Shown: positions 1 to 12,425, counted from the first letter of the stretch. The stretch: DNA of 64,000 bases from Daucus carota subsp. sativus (GCF_001625215.2 NC_030389.2:42397454-42461453), one strand, 5' to 3'. Numbers and translations: made by a program. Notes: generated from the letters alone by a model not told the origin.

Positions 1-402
1 ATTTACGAGAAGAAGCTCCATGCTGGGATGAAGCTGAAGGCTGGACACGGAAGGTGTCCGATGGAAATGTATGAGAGAGATATTATTGTCAGGAATGCAA
101 TTGGGAGGATGGTGGCAAAGCTACATGTGTAGTATGGGATGCATGTGTAGTATGAGGCTGCCGAGAACTATAAGTAGTGCCAGACGGGCAAATAAAAGCC
201 ATACAGGCTGGAAGGATATAGAATTATAGGTGATTACGTGCACCGTGAAGAGAAGTGTTCCAAAAAAATATATTATTTTTGATGAGAAGTGCATCAAACT
301 TGATAGTGGTGAGAAGTGCATCACAAAATGAAGAGATGGTGGTGAGAAGTGCATCACAAAATGAAGAGAAGTGCTTCATAAGTTTAAGATTAAGGGGGTG
401 AT

Positions 403-713
403 TGTTGGAATATTAATCTTAAACTTATTATTTAAGTATTTGTTTTATTTATATTGGTTTTAAATAAGCGAGTCAGTGTTTTAGTTTAATTAGTATTAGG
501 AGTTTAAGCTGAGTAGTGATCCTATTTTGTAGGAAGAAGATGTGTATTACTAGTATGTGCACGTTAGATAGTGGTGCATGGTATAGTCTATATAATAGAC
601 TTGTATCAGTTCTTTGTAAAAGTACCACAACTTAATACAATGTAGTTTTTAAGTCCGTTTCGATTTATACATATCTGTGTGTTATTATTATTATCTTTAT
701 CTAAATTTTAACA
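403..713 (+). repeat. LTR 1 of the TRIM array
   Basis: Begins TGTTGGAATATT and ends ATTTTAACA. The purine tract lies just upstream (about 392-398) and the primer-binding site just downstream. Confidence 0.85.
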
Positions 714-725
714 TGGTATCAGAGC
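714..725 (+). other. Primer-binding site (initiator tRNA-Met)
   Basis: TGGTATCAGAGC directly follows the LTR. This is the classic Met-initiator complement used by Ty1/copia-type elements. The second copy at 1498-1509 has one change (TCGG for TCAG). Confidence 0.85.
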
Positions 726-1187
726 GAGGTTGGGAGTATCAAGGCTTAACAGCCTTCCCTACCGTTCCTTAGAGGTATAACAACTCATTTACGAGAAGAA
801 GCTCCATGTTGGGATGAAGCTGAAGGCTAGACACGGAAGGTGTCCGATGGAAATGTATGAGAGAGATATTATTGTCGGGAATGCAATTGGGAGGATGGTG
901 GAAAAGCTACATGTGTAGTATGGGATGCATGTGTAGTATGAGGCTGCCGAGAACTATAAGTAGTGCCAGACGGGCAAATAAAAGCTATACGGGCTGGATG
1001 GATATAGAATTATAGGTGATTACGTGCACCGTGAAGAGAAGTGTTCCAAAAAAAATATTATTTTTGATGAGAAGTGCATCAAACTTGATAGTGGTGAGAA
1101 GTGCATCACAAAATGAAGAGATGGTGGTGAGAAGTGCATCACAAAATGAAGAGAAGTGCTTCATAAGTTTAAGATTAAGGGGGTGAT

Positions 1188-1497
1188 TGTTGGAATATTA
1201 ATCTTAAACTTATTATTTAAGTATTTGTTTTATTTATATTGGTTTTAAATAAGCGAGTCAGTGTTTTAGTTTAATTAGTATTAGGATTTAAGCTGAGTAG
1301 TGATCATATTTTGTAGGAAGAAGATGTGTATTACTAGTATGTGCACGTTAGATAGTGGTTCATGGTATAGTCTATATAATAGACTTGTATCAGTTCTTTG
1401 TAAAAGTACCACAACTTAATACAATGTAGTTTTTAAGTCCATTCCGATTTATACATATCTGTGTGTTATTATTATTATCTTTATCTAAATTTTAACA
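1188..1497 (+). repeat. LTR 2 of the TRIM array
   Basis: Nearly identical to LTR 1, about 310 bp, flanked by a purine tract on the left and a primer-binding site on the right. It serves as an LTR shared by two adjacent internal domains. Confidence 0.85.
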
Positions 1498-1973
1498 TGG
1501 TATCGGAGCGAGGTTGGGAGTATCAAGGCTTAACAGCCGTCCCTACCGTTCCTTAGAGGTATAACAACTCATTTACGAGAAGAAGCTCCATGCTGGGATG
1601 AAGCTGAAGTCTGGACACGGAAGGTGTCCGATGGAAATGTATGAGAGAGATATTATTGTCGGGAATGCAATTGGGAGGATGGTGGCAAAGCTACATGTGT
1701 AGTATGGGATGCATGTGTAGTATGAGGCTGCCGAGAACTATAAGTAGTGCCAGACGGGCAAATAAAAGCCATACGGGCTGGAAGGATATAGAATTATAGG
1801 TGATTACGTGCACCATGAAGAGAAGTGTTCCAAAAAAAAAATATTATTTTTGATGAGAAGTGCATCAAACTTGATAGTGGTGTGAAGTGCATCACAAAAT
1901 GAAGAGATGGTGGTGAGAAGTGCATCACAAAATAAAGAAAAGTGCTTCATAAGTTTAAGATTAAGGGGGTGAT

Positions 1974-2284
1974 TGTTGGATTATTAATCTTAAACTTATT
2001 ATTTAAGTATTTGTTTTATTTATATTGGTTTTAAATAAGCGAGTCAGTGTTTTAGTTTGATTAGTATTAGGAGTTTAAGCTGAGTAGTGATCCTATTTTG
2101 TAGGAAGAAGATGTGTATTACTAGTATGTGCACGTTAGATAGTGGTGCATGGTATAGTCTATATAATAGACTTGTATCAGTTCTTTGTAAAAGCACCACA
2201 ACTTAATACAATGTAGTTTTTAAGTCCATTCCGATTTATACATATCTATGTGTTATTATTATTATCTTTATCTAAATTTTAACA
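1974..2284 (+). repeat. LTR 3, right end of the TRIM array
   Basis: Same LTR, ending TTTTAACA at 2284. No primer-binding site follows. The sequence changes at once to a MAP-kinase-derived segment, which fixes the right boundary of the array. Confidence 0.85.
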
Positions 2285-2368
2285 GTTTCAAAGTTGGAAT
2301 TTGAATTTGAAAGGAGGAAGATAACAAAGATTAGAAGCAGAATTTGGACCGAGAGGCACCAATGTTGA
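2285..2368 (+). pseudogene. MAP kinase C-terminal fragment, copy 1
   Basis: The forward frame from 2285 reads V-S-K-L-E-F-E-F-E-R-R-K-I-T-K and stops at 2366-2368. This resembles the segment after the kinase domain in plant TDY-class MAP kinases, where a K-M/L-E-F-E-F-E-R-R motif follows the last kinase helix. The array LTR lies directly upstream, so the retrotransposon appears to have inserted inside this fragment. The same segment appears at about 13398 and 31311. It is far too short to be a kinase. Confidence 0.7.
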
Positions 2369-3660
2369 TAATTATATTTGCCGATGGTTAACATGTCAAT
2401 TCTATGTTGACAAATTTGTGTTCCAGGCAACAGTACTACCGGTTAACATGTCGATTCTATGTCATTTCAAAATTTATGATATCAATAAATTGTATAAATT
2501 CGAAGGTTTGTAATCTTAGTAGACAAGTCCTTTGGTGCTAATTGAGTTGTGCTTGAATTAATCATGTCAACAATGTGGGAAGCAGCTTCTTGTTACCTAT
2601 AGCAGCGAGCTCTAGCACTTTTTCTTCAAATTGATTTAGTTTTATTTTACAAATCGTGGATATGAGTTTTTATACACTACATTTTTCTATATTTTCTTCT
2701 GATCATTCATTGATCAAAGACTGCCTTTAAGATATATATCTTTGATCACGTAGCACAAGCCTTCTTGTGTTAGATATATGTTTGGCTAGTTGGTTTTGAT
2801 GAAAATTCCAACATATATCTATGGAATGCTCTTAACTTTTTTGGATTTGTGCCAGAAAACATTGGCTGTGCTAGTAAAAAGTATAAGAGCAAGGCCAGGT
2901 CCACCTTTTTTGGTCCGACCAATGTGCCGAATAGGCAAAAAATTTCAAGTATCCTCATTATAGCTAGGGTTCAAGTGCTGCAAACTTTTCTAATGTATGC
3001 TGCTAAATTGTTTGACCTAGATATCACCTTGATGAGGTCTCCTCCCAAGGTCACGATATGATGTGATGATATGAGGTACCATCAAGTACCAAAAGTTTTA
3101 GAAATGAATTACTAGGAGATCTGTTCTTCGTACATTAAGATTACGAAGTGTTGTTTTTCTTGTGTATTTTTTTTAAAATAGTTTCGACAAAAATTTATTA
3201 TTAAATTGTATTCTTTTCTCACAAATAATTTTTTTCATATTATAAATATTTATTTCCAAATCTATAACCATACTTGCTCAGCTTTCGAGCTCATCTTAAT
3301 GGCAAATTGTTAAATCATGTTACAACCAAACACGGTACCAGGAGACGTCCTGTTATGAACGATGGAAAGAAAAGATGGGCTCACGGGAAGACGTCATGTT
3401 CTGAGAAACGGAAAGAAAATATGGGCTAAGCTTATAGTAGTTCTTAGAATTCTAAAGGCTGGCCACCAAATTTGGTTGATTCTTAAATTAAAATCATGGT
3501 TAATAATTAGATATGTCAGTCCCGGCCAAATATTAGGTCAGCCTTTCAACCTCCCAATTCTCCACCTAATATATCATTTGATAGATCCCAAATTATGAAG
3601 GAGTACTATATAAGGAAATTATGAAGACCTTGATATATAAAACCTTAACTAGCTACACCG
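2285..3660. repeat. Duplicated segment, partner of 31311-34520
   Basis: Long stretches recur in the same order at 31311-31600, 33480-33720 and 33850-34520. Shared landmarks are the MAPK tail, AACATGTCAATTCTATGT, the GCAGCGAGCTCTAG stretch, CATTGG(C/T)TGTGCTAGTA, TGTATGCTGCTAAATTG and the repeated GGAAAGA(A/G)AA(G/T)ATGGGCT stretch. The right copy is expanded by later insertions. Short reading frames here (2849-3061, 3362-3598) are not conserved between copies, so I do not call them genes. Confidence 0.75.
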
Positions 3661-3752
3661 ATATTCTTCCACTACCAGTTCTTCAATAGGATGAAAAGGT
3701 TTTGGCCATTTTGATGTTCTCATAGTAGCAGGATCCTTAAGAGTACCCACAG

Positions 3753-3754
<2 letters not shown>

Positions 3755-3817
<63 letters not shown>

Positions 3818-3822
3818 AAAGT
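3755..3822. repeat. (AT)n-(AG)n microsatellite
   Basis: About 45 bp of AT dinucleotides followed by AG dinucleotides. It borders the left terminus of the putative 3.7 kb element. Confidence 0.9.
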
Positions 3823-4409
3823 TATTTGGAGGACACTAATTGATTGGAGTACTGGAGTACACAACATCTACCTTCCATTCTATTTTAATCCAAGGGCTAG
3901 CATTTATTTGCCAGTTTTTAATTTTAATATTCAATAAAATTCTGTAATTCATACCGTATATTCCTCTTCTGTTTATACGTATAGAATTTACATTAATGTG
4001 CAGTTACAACCACTACACGATTATAGGATTTCAGTTACTGGTTAATTGACATGTACAGTATGCTCAAGTTTATCCATGTATGTGCTTGGTTTGTTCTGCA
4101 CTCGATCTCCTGGAGATTGTACAGCCATTGATTTCTTTTATATTTTATCTTCATTATTCTTCATTCGTGAGAGACAAATATATATGGTCATTGACGATCA
4201 TCAATCAGGTTTGTTGGATTGCCTAAATGAATTTTACTCTGGAGGGATTGTTTGTTTTATAGAATTAATATATTTTGTTTCATCCCGACTTTAAATCGAT
4301 GATTACTTTGAGTTTATTTATGTTATACGATTCTTGTTTGTAAAGCAAGGTTTCAAGTTTGAGTGTGAAGATGAATGCATCAGATTTTCTCAAAGAAGAT
4401 GATAATTAA

Positions 4410-4604
4410 TCGTCTGTAGTAAGCAAGGCCAAGTCAGTAGCTGATCTCAAGAGCAGGATAAGAAAAATCAAGACCAAATATATGATTTACTTTCTTTTCA
4501 GCGCTGACGAGAAAGTGCTTTTTGGACCCATCTCCCACGAAGAGTGCGTTGATATTGTTCTTGCCGGACTGAAGTCAGTTCACTTGTCACTTTCTGAAAA
4601 GTAA
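4410..4604 (+). other. Unrecognised exon-like open segment
   Basis: An open frame of 64 codons runs from a stop at 4407-4409 to TAA at 4602-4604. A good acceptor (TTTTCTTTTCAG) precedes the more protein-like half from about 4501, which is rich in acidic and hydrophobic residues (ADEKVLFGPISHEECVD). There is no start codon and no family I recognise. It lies inside the putative element X and may be a captured or degraded exon. Confidence 0.25.
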
Positions 4605-5960
4605 GGTTCATGCAATCTAAATAATAGTTCCAATAAGGCCGACAAGTTTATTGGCCCCGTCCTGCATCTGAAATATCTGTAAGCAATCCTAATATAAGTC
4701 GGAACAAAGCTTGTGGAAGCAGGATAAAAAGTAGCCGCAAGATCTCTTTAGAGAACCGGGGGACGAAGAAATGCAGAACAGGCAACAAGATTGCGAGGCA
4801 CAATGCTCGTATCTGTACAAAAGGGAAAATGTATCTAAATCCTAGGCTGCATATTTTTTGTCAGTGTTACTTTTTAAATTGACATTTTTAAAAGAAAACC
4901 TTTTGTCCTTGGTTGTGAAATATAATTATTAGTGGTGGAAGACCATGAATTTGTAGATTTTTGCGCAGACCAATTTTGCTAGGCTTCCCACGTTTTCTTG
5001 ATTCCCATTTCAATCAAGTGCGATAAATATAACATGTATCATGACAAGACATGTAGATAGTTTCCCATCAGAAATCTGAAAAGATGTGTTACTATGCTAA
5101 TGTTATGCAGCTTCTTTACAAAGATAGTATAAAATTGCATTACTCATTTGAAAATGGCAAAATAAAAGTCATGCTCTATATTTTTTGCTTTTTTGCACAA
5201 CATATTGCTAAATTAGCAACTTCAAATTATAGAGCTTGAACGAGGATTAGAGGAACAGTATGACCTTCTCAGAAGGATCTGAGGATTTGGTGCTTAGAAT
5301 ATAAAAATGAAGAATTTTAAGTAGCCTTATTCACGAAAGATAAAATAAAGAAATCAAACTTAAAATGTATAATCCAAATTACTTAATATAAAAATAACGC
5401 TGAACAATTCAGATTATCCAAATTTAGTGCAGTGTCACTTGTTCGACACATCCAAATTAAATTTACAATCACTACGAATTATTAATCATCCAGTTCACAT
5501 TTGGTGCAATTTGCACATACTATACTTAACAAGATAATTCAAGGTAAGCGCACGGTGAGCTTGTGGAGAACATTTTTCTGATTTTCACCCATTTTGTCTG
5601 TGCCTCTGAAAGATTAAGTAGGACATTTGTCATGATTGAAGGTGAAATTTTTTCTGTATGCACCCTTCATATGATCTGACTTTTTCCCCTTGTAGTACTT
5701 CTTAGTTGTTCGCCGATCAATAACTCTTGATCGTGATCAGTTCTGCGTGCTCTTTTGAACAACAACCATATCAGCCTGTAAAACAACAAAGTATATATAA
5801 ACTAATTATGTTCTGCACAAAATATCAAAGCACTTAGGACCACACTTTAAGAACTTAACCAAGACTATAAACAATCAACTAATGGAACCAAGCAAACAAA
5901 TTACAAAGCAATTTCAAAAGAAATTACCCTATATCTTTCAAAAATTACAACACTTACCTC

Positions 5961-6197
5961 TTAAATTCGTTGAGCCACACTACTACTCACTGTCGAAAAT
6001 AATCCTTCACGTGTTCTTCTAACTGAAGATTGTGCTCGAACAATACTCCCCTCCAACACTGCCCTTTTATTCCCACTATTGCCAATATTCTTCCCCAAAG
6101 TAACAAATTCGTCTTCTCCCTTGCTTAACTCCATTCTTTTCAGCCTATTATCATTCATTCTTGGACTGCGGACATCTAAACTGCAGGACTTCCTCAT
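5961..6197 (-). CDS. Unrecognised small exon inside element X
   Basis: Starts at a real ATG (6197) and reads 78 codons to TAA. It begins just after a plausible acceptor (TTCTGCAG) and a GTAAGT donor lies a few bases after the stop. The protein is basic and Ser/Arg-rich with no motif I recognise. It reads inward from the right terminus of the element, like the minus-strand gene of the neighbouring element. It could be a small element gene or a captured exon, and expression is unknown. Confidence 0.25.
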   Translation of the reverse strand: MRKSCSLDVRSPRMNDNRLKRMELSKGEDEFVTLGKNIGNSGNKRAVLEGSIVRAQSSVRRTREGLFSTVSSSVAQRI

Positions 6198-7358
6198 TCG
6201 ATCTGCAGAACACGTAACAAAAGCGAGGAATCTACAGAATCAAATACCTAAGATAAACCGATGACTGTCTTATTGTCAAAAAACCTACTCCTATTGATAT
6301 ACATTTAAAGCACTTAAGGAGCATAAATACATGATATTAAATCCACCAACACTAATCTTTAATGCAACGTGTGAAACTTAAATTGGTAAACGATTTCAAG
6401 ACGAAACTGCATTATACTTTAATCTCGCAAAAACAAATCCACACTTTCGAATGCAAAACTCATTCAGAAAGCTTGTTATCTGCTGGTTCAATAGCTTCTT
6501 CGTTAAGAATGCAGGACCTATTTTGTGTCCTGTTAAAAAAACATCAAAAAAGTTCCACCCACGCATTCAACTTGGTAAGAAAAACAAGGTTAGATAACCT
6601 AGTGCCAGACAGAAAACACTATTGTCCCGCACATCTTGATCTTTCAAACATTAGATTAACATTGATTTAAAACCCAAAAATGGAAAATGTTTCGCATCAA
6701 CAATGTATAGAACCTTTACAAAATTGAATTGCATCTGAAGAGCGAACATAAATTTGTCATGTAACACCAACCTATGTTCTGCACATTTATAAAATTCATT
6801 ATTAATTAACCAGGAAAACACTACATGACAACAATTTAAAAAAGGGATGAAGTGCCATTACTGTCATGCAATCCCTTTTATGTCCAAACCAAAAAAAAAT
6901 GCAATCGGCCCTAATCAACCCACTTCAGAGCATTAGTAATCTCAGATTAAGAAAGAACACCATTTATCTAACTCAGATCGGATCTTAAATAAAGAGATAA
7001 ATAAAGAGAAGACACAAGTGCATACCCAGACCCATTTTCGACTCTGTTGTCATTTGTTCCGCACTACTTTCTCTAATGCCAGTCAACACAAATTCAATGT
7101 ACTACGAAGAACAAAGAAAGTACTGGATTATACCTTGCACTATGGTTTCGCAGGAGAGATGATTGCGGGATATAGATTACCACTTAATGCGGACATACGT
7201 AACTGTATACAGTCCGTGTGTATTTTCCTTTTTAGTTTAAAAAACAATTAAAGCAACTGTTATCTTGATTTAATATGGACCGCAGGATTTGTTTCCATCC
7301 AATGGCTCTAAGAGGGGACTCCAAGTCTCCACTTTATTTTATCCTCCATAGAACCCCA

Positions 7359-7361
<3 letters not shown>

Positions 7362-7442
<81 letters not shown>

Positions 7443-7464
7443 TTATTTATTTATTTATTTATTT
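7362..7464. repeat. (AT)n tract followed by (TTTA)n
   Basis: About 75 bp of AT dinucleotides, then TTTA tetranucleotides, at the right border of element X. The open frame across it codes only Ile-Tyr repeats and is an artefact. Confidence 0.9.
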
Positions 7465-7469
7465 CGTAG

Positions 7470-8114
7470 AATAGTAGCAGATTTCTCACCACCAATCAGT
7501 TCACTATCAACCTCAATACTTTTTTCATTAATGAAATTACCTGGCAAGTCCGGGCCATATACATTAAATGAAGCAAAAATCATAAGCCCGTGAAGCCTCT
7601 TCAGCTATATGAAAAGATCCTAACCATATCTGCTTATCTATCTTATCATATGCGAGATCGTTGAGATACTTTATATTTCGTGATTTGCGGAGTCATGGAA
7701 GAACTTCCATCATGTTTTTTGGATCCATTGGCGGTGGACCTAAAATCCATGCACATTGCTAATACAAATTAAATTCAATTTTCGAAGCAATGGTAGTAAA
7801 TAATTCTATGAAAGGAGTATATTGTGGAACCCTTACTTGATATGAGTGAACATCTTTATACTATGGATGAGAAAAAAACGAGCCGTGAGAGTTGAAGAGA
7901 AGAGAATGCTGATATATGCACAAAATAAAATTCTGTAATCGAAATAATAATAAGACAACTCAGTATCGTGTTGATGCCTAAGCTAACACCGTGTACTACA
8001 CTATGCATATAGATTGTGAAGCAGATGAAGTCCTTCTCCAACATAGTTAGTCTCATCTAGAATAGAGATAAATTGACCATTTTTTTCAACATTGTCGTTG
8101 TCAGAACAATATAA

Positions 8115-8119
<5 letters not shown>
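7470..8119. other. Interval between the two inverted-end elements
   Basis: About 650 bp of AT-rich sequence with no convincing coding frame, RNA gene or repeat. Confidence 0.5.
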
Positions 8120-8170
<51 letters not shown>

Positions 8171-8465
8171 TTTGAGTTCAGTGGAGACTGTATTTTATTG
8201 GAGACTTGGAGACCTCCATCCAAGCCCTTAATCAGATGTTAATCCAACGGTTCATATAATTCAGTTTTATAAAATAAAAGAAAATCTGCTTTAACATTCC
8301 GTATAAACAGCCGTATATGTACAGGTGTATAGTATCTGTACTGTATCTTTATAGATAAAAACGACCGGCAGCTACAACAGGGGCGTCATTTTCGGATGGC
8401 TATGTCTCCGTTTAACTTAATTTCACCAATCATTGCTTACAAGCGATGTTCTCCTCTTCTTATCG

Positions 8466-9091
8466 ATGTTGTTCCTCTGTGCTCTATCGACTGGTTTCGT
8501 TACCTTTTTCGTTCCAAGCTTGAATCTTGTGGCTGATCTGCAAATGGCTGGTGGAGACATACATCCAGGTATGTGTAACGCGCTTTGTTTATTTTACATC
8601 AGCGAATTCTTTGATTAGTTGTTAAATGTTAGTTTTTGCGTTTCCGATTAGAAGAACATGTGGTAGGAACATTGTTACCACATCATTTTACTGTTTGATT
8701 TCTTAATTTAGGTCCCATTTATCCGTGAATTCGTCTTTTTTTGTTTTTATGTTTGGTTGATTTTATTCTCTGTGGAGTCTATTGCAGATATGCACGTCTG
8801 TTTTTAGTTTGGTTGGTTAAGCCTGTTTGACTATATTGTGTTCCTTTCGCCTAATTTTCATGCCACATGTTTTTAAGTTTAAATTTTAGTCTTTCCTATA
8901 TACTTTTAGAACCCCTGTATGTTAGAAGTTGTGCTGATGACCTGGTTGTGCTTAGCTTTTTGCTTGTGCAGCATAAGTTAGATGTCATTTAATTGATATG
9001 TGTTATCAATGCAGGTGACAATGTCATCCCGCATTTTGAAAGCTCTGATTCTGAGGATTCATCCAGTCCCTCGGTTGACCAGGAGGCATAA
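8466..9091 (+). CDS. Small two-exon gene with acidic Ser-rich tail, inside element Y
   Basis: Exon 1 (8466-8568) starts at ATG and ends at a CCAG|GTATGT donor. Exon 2 (9015-9091) follows a TGCAG acceptor and ends at TAA. The splice keeps frame and gives about 59 residues: a hydrophobic, Phe/Leu-rich N-terminus that could be a signal or membrane segment, then a hydrophilic tail rich in Ser, Asp and Glu (HFESSDSEDSSSPS). I recognise no family. The fit of donor, acceptor and phase is the main reason to call it. It faces the minus-strand gene at the other end of the element. Confidence 0.35.
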
Positions 9092-10194
9092 TTAAATTAA
9101 AACTAATGTCCTAGATAATCTTGTGTAATTAAAAATGTGTTTCTCCATGCCCATATTCATCCAGTTGTACACATGCTACAAGTTTAATATCGAGCATTTT
9201 CTGATTATAATAATTCTATTTTATCCGGTTGGGTGTGAATTTTGTATTTCTTGGCTCCTGATGCTGCATTTTGATTTGACCCATAAATAGATTCTCCCTA
9301 AATCAGTACAGTCAGCAGTTTAATGACTTGGTATGTAGCCATTTTGATTTTAGAGTTTTGTTCTTGTACTAGACAGCAGCACAGACAAAACAAAGATTTG
9401 GAACACAGGCATGTTCTTTTAATAAGGTATAGTAGACAAGAGATTTCCATCTACTAATGAGTGCAGCCTCGAGTAAAAATTTCATAGCTTCTACAGTAGT
9501 CACAATTGCATTTTGCAGGAAAGCATAAACATAATACCTCACGTAGGATAATTCTGGTCTTTTAACTATAATGCAGATGCCCCAGGAGTAGTCTAGTGTT
9601 GTCAAGTGCCTCACAACATAAACATGAGAAATCCAATTGGATTTGTTGTGGCACACTTCCATATATAAGCTTCAAACTCACCACAATAGCAGGTACTAAG
9701 TTTTTGTCCACCACTATCCTTCATGAAAGATTAAACAGTCTAAAAAAAGCTATTTATTTAAAGGTTTAATTCTCTAAAATGAGAAGTTCATGATGTGGTA
9801 TTAGTTTTAGTAATTTATTAAAATTATACTGTAAGCCTGATGACAAGGAATTCATTTTAGAACTTAGCAGTACAAATGCAACCTAATTGCATTAAAATAG
9901 CCTCTGCAAAAGGGGACGAGTGCTTTTATTTAAACATCTGTCCAATTTCTGAAAGCTTATTAAAAAAAAAAAAACTTAAATGTACAAAGACCACATATCA
10001 GCCGTAGAATACTACTGCAAAGGAGGCTATAGCTTTTATCTAACATATCAAACGTCTATCCAATTTAAAACGACATAAATCAACAAGACTAATGTAATTG
10101 CCACAAATTGTTTCTCTTTAAAGTACAGAGAACCTATGAAGAAAACTTTAAGCAAATCCCTCGTAAAACAATAAAGAAAATCCCAAATAAATAA
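9092..10194. other. Non-coding centre of element Y
   Basis: AT-rich sequence between the two inward-facing genes. The minus-strand frame at 9369-9662 lacks features of a real exon. Nothing else is supported here. Confidence 0.4.
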
Positions 10195-10902
10195 CTATTC
10201 TACAATCTTCTTGCCCTTGTCCAAGTATGTAGCCCCGCCCATCACATAGCCCCTTTTACTGTTTTGCTCCCAAGTTAGGATTTTATGTCCATACACCACG
10301 CGTAACTTGTTCAACAAACTATTCTGATTGTCCTGCACAATTTAAAGTAACGTTATTAGACAACAAGCAGCCTAGTTCATATTAAATCATATTAAACTAT
10401 CCCAGCCACTAGCTACTCTAACTTATATAAATAAACAAGACATACGTTCTCCGTTCTTAGGCTGGTGCTCCATCCAAGCAGAGTCCCAAGGAGAAGCTTG
10501 GAGCGAAGCTGCAATCGTCCCCCTGTTCCTCCACTGCATTGCCCCTCACCTTCCTTGTCCCTCCCAACATCATCTTTGACAGTGGATTTGTTTCCTCAAA
10601 TAGCTGAAAAAATTTGCGATTTTCGTCCCGTAGTTTAGCAAGCTCTGCATTACCCGGGTACAAGGCTAATACCACCTCAAAGTTATTTAAACATCTTTCG
10701 TATGCACTCTTCATATCATCCAGATTCTTACGGAAGTCCCTCATGTATTTCTGATTTAGGAAACAATGAAACTATTCTTACAATTCAAATTTTTGTGAAC
10801 AGTACAATGTTAAAATTTAAAACATTTCTAGCTTACATCTTTTTGAAAGTGCTGGTCGATAGCATCTTCAACTGTCCCTTGCGTTCCTTGCGCAGCAGTT
10901 TC
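10195..10902 (-). CDS. Spliced unknown gene at the right end of element Y (three 3' exons)
   Basis: Three minus-strand exons join in phase 0: 10837-10902 (after a TTTAG acceptor, GAT|GTAAGC donor), 10550-10750 (TCAG acceptor, AAG|GTGAGG donor) and 10195-10332 (TGTGCAG acceptor, TAG stop). They give about 134 residues. The middle exon is predicted alpha-helical with many charged and aromatic residues (MRDFRKNLDDMKSAYE, ENRKFFQLFEE). If the AAG|GTGAGG donor is skipped, the frame ends at a TAA inside the extended exon, so two isoforms are possible. A likely 5' exon near 12013-12121 has ATG but a frameshift or missing junction. I do not recognise the family. Its position at a transposon end suggests an element-borne or captured gene. 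Confidence 0.45.
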
Positions 10903-12384
10903 CTAAATAAGATTTGAATTTGAACAAGAACGAACTAGTTTTGTTAATGAGCAGAACTAGATTTGATATGGTACAATTTGTTGCATAATAACTTTAATTT
11001 CGAACAATATTTTTTTTCATTGCAACAAGCCATATATATTAGACAATTAACGCTGCAGCTAGCATACTAGTAAGCCAACCAGAGCTTCATTTAGGCTACC
11101 ATAGGTGATACTAGAGTAACTTAATTTGACAGTCCTTTAAGGCATTTATACAACCGGTTAGAGAGATTAAATTAGAGAACTTATTTAAATAATACAAGGG
11201 GCACTAACAAATAGCTTCTATGAACAACCTATTTTTTCTATTAAAGACCAGTGTGTTGTCTCCTCAGTTCTTAGTAAGGTACTAAGGTAGGATTAAGGAG
11301 GGATAAATCTGATTAACAGAGCAGTGTATAGGAAAAACTCCGCCAGATGAAGAAATCTTGCTAGGCATATATAAACCTTTTACTGGAGGGGCGGGAGTGC
11401 TCAAGGTAGGGACTACAAGAACGGCAATCGTCAAATAATTAAGTATTTATGGTACAATTTGTTGCATACTAACTTTAATTTTCGAAACATATGGTTGTCC
11501 ACCAAATTACAAATATACACCAAACACCGCTTCAAATAGTAATATAGGGCGAAATTTCACCAACATTAATCTAATATTGCACGGGAAGACATCTAATTAC
11601 GGAAGGCGGATTCTAATACTTGATTTATCCCCTGTATCATTAGCTAATTCAATTACTCAGTCCCCCAAAATCGACCCAGGAGCAGTTGACACAGACTCAT
11701 GGCATAATAACACAATAAGCACATTGTCATCGACTATTACAGATAAATGTAACTCAAATTAGCCTAGACATACATCACCCACAAACAAGGAGACAATGTT
11801 GTTTAATACTACAAGAATAATGTATCTCAGAAACTCAATTGAACACTGTTTTGTCAATGAAATAGCACGATAACAGTAAATTAAAAGCAAAAAAAGCAAC
11901 GATATAGCATGATAACAGTAGATTAAAAGCAACGATATAGTACGATAACAGTAAATTAAAAGCAAAAAAAAGCAATTTACTTGTTTCCCAACCCAAGTCA
12001 ATTGTCACTGACCTGAACTCATCACTAGGGTTTTCAAAAATATCGGAGTTGTGGCTCCTTTTCAAGAGGGTGCCGCTGTCGTCGAGAATCGTGCTTGTCG
12101 TCAATGCTTATCTTCAGCCATCTTCGGTTTTGATTTTGAAGAGTAAGTTTAGGGGAACAAAGTACATGTAACTGTTACTTGGATTCCTATTTATGCGGGA
12201 TGACACTTTGATAGACACACGATTGTATACAGGACCGTATGCTTACTACTTTATATGGTAGTTTTAGATTTAAAAAAAAAAATTACACCTGTCACCCATC
12301 TCTGCCGTACAGTTTTGTTTAGATCTGATGGTTCTCAGGAGGGTCTCCAAGTACTCCAAATAATAAAGACTCCAAGGAGCCCAA

Positions 12385-12387
<3 letters not shown>

Positions 12388-12425
<38 letters not shown>

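Larger units (their letters stand above)
1..2284 (+). mobile_element. Tandem array of a miniature LTR retrotransposon (TRIM-like)
   Basis: A unit of about 786 bp repeats head to tail. Each unit is a ~311 bp LTR plus a ~474 bp internal domain. The window holds three LTRs, two complete internal domains and one partial internal domain at the left edge. Each LTR starts TGTTGG and ends TAACA. Two LTRs are followed at once by a primer-binding site complementary to initiator tRNA-Met, and a purine-rich tract (AAGGGGG) precedes each LTR. The internal domain has no gag or pol coding capacity and contains short GAGAAGTGCATCA-type repeats. Small size, no coding and shared LTRs between tandem copies fit TRIM elements, which are mobilised in trans. 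The copies differ by only a few bases, so the array looks young or homogenised. The array runs off the left edge, so its left target duplication is not visible. Confidence 0.85.
3755..7450. mobile_element. Putative 3.7 kb element with inverted GGAG-rich termini (element X)
   Basis: Right of the microsatellite, the sequence from about 3822 reads GTTATTTGGAGGACAC then TTGGAGTACTGGAGTAC. On the opposite strand at 7275-7362 the pattern is GTTCTATGGAGGATAAA then TGGAGACTTGGAGTCC, again next to a long (AT)n tract. The two ends are thus imperfect inverted repeats and resemble the ends of the element at 8120-12462. I see no transposase. Family assignment (a MULE-like element, or one that inserts in TA microsatellites) is inference. 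Confidence 0.4.

Noticed and set aside
121..357. Minus-strand frame with MHFSP repeats
   Set aside because: Lies in the non-coding internal domain of the TRIM and reflects its GAGAAGTGCATCA repeats.
7275..7469. Open frame with a long Ile-Tyr repeat
   Set aside because: It only translates the (AT)n microsatellite.
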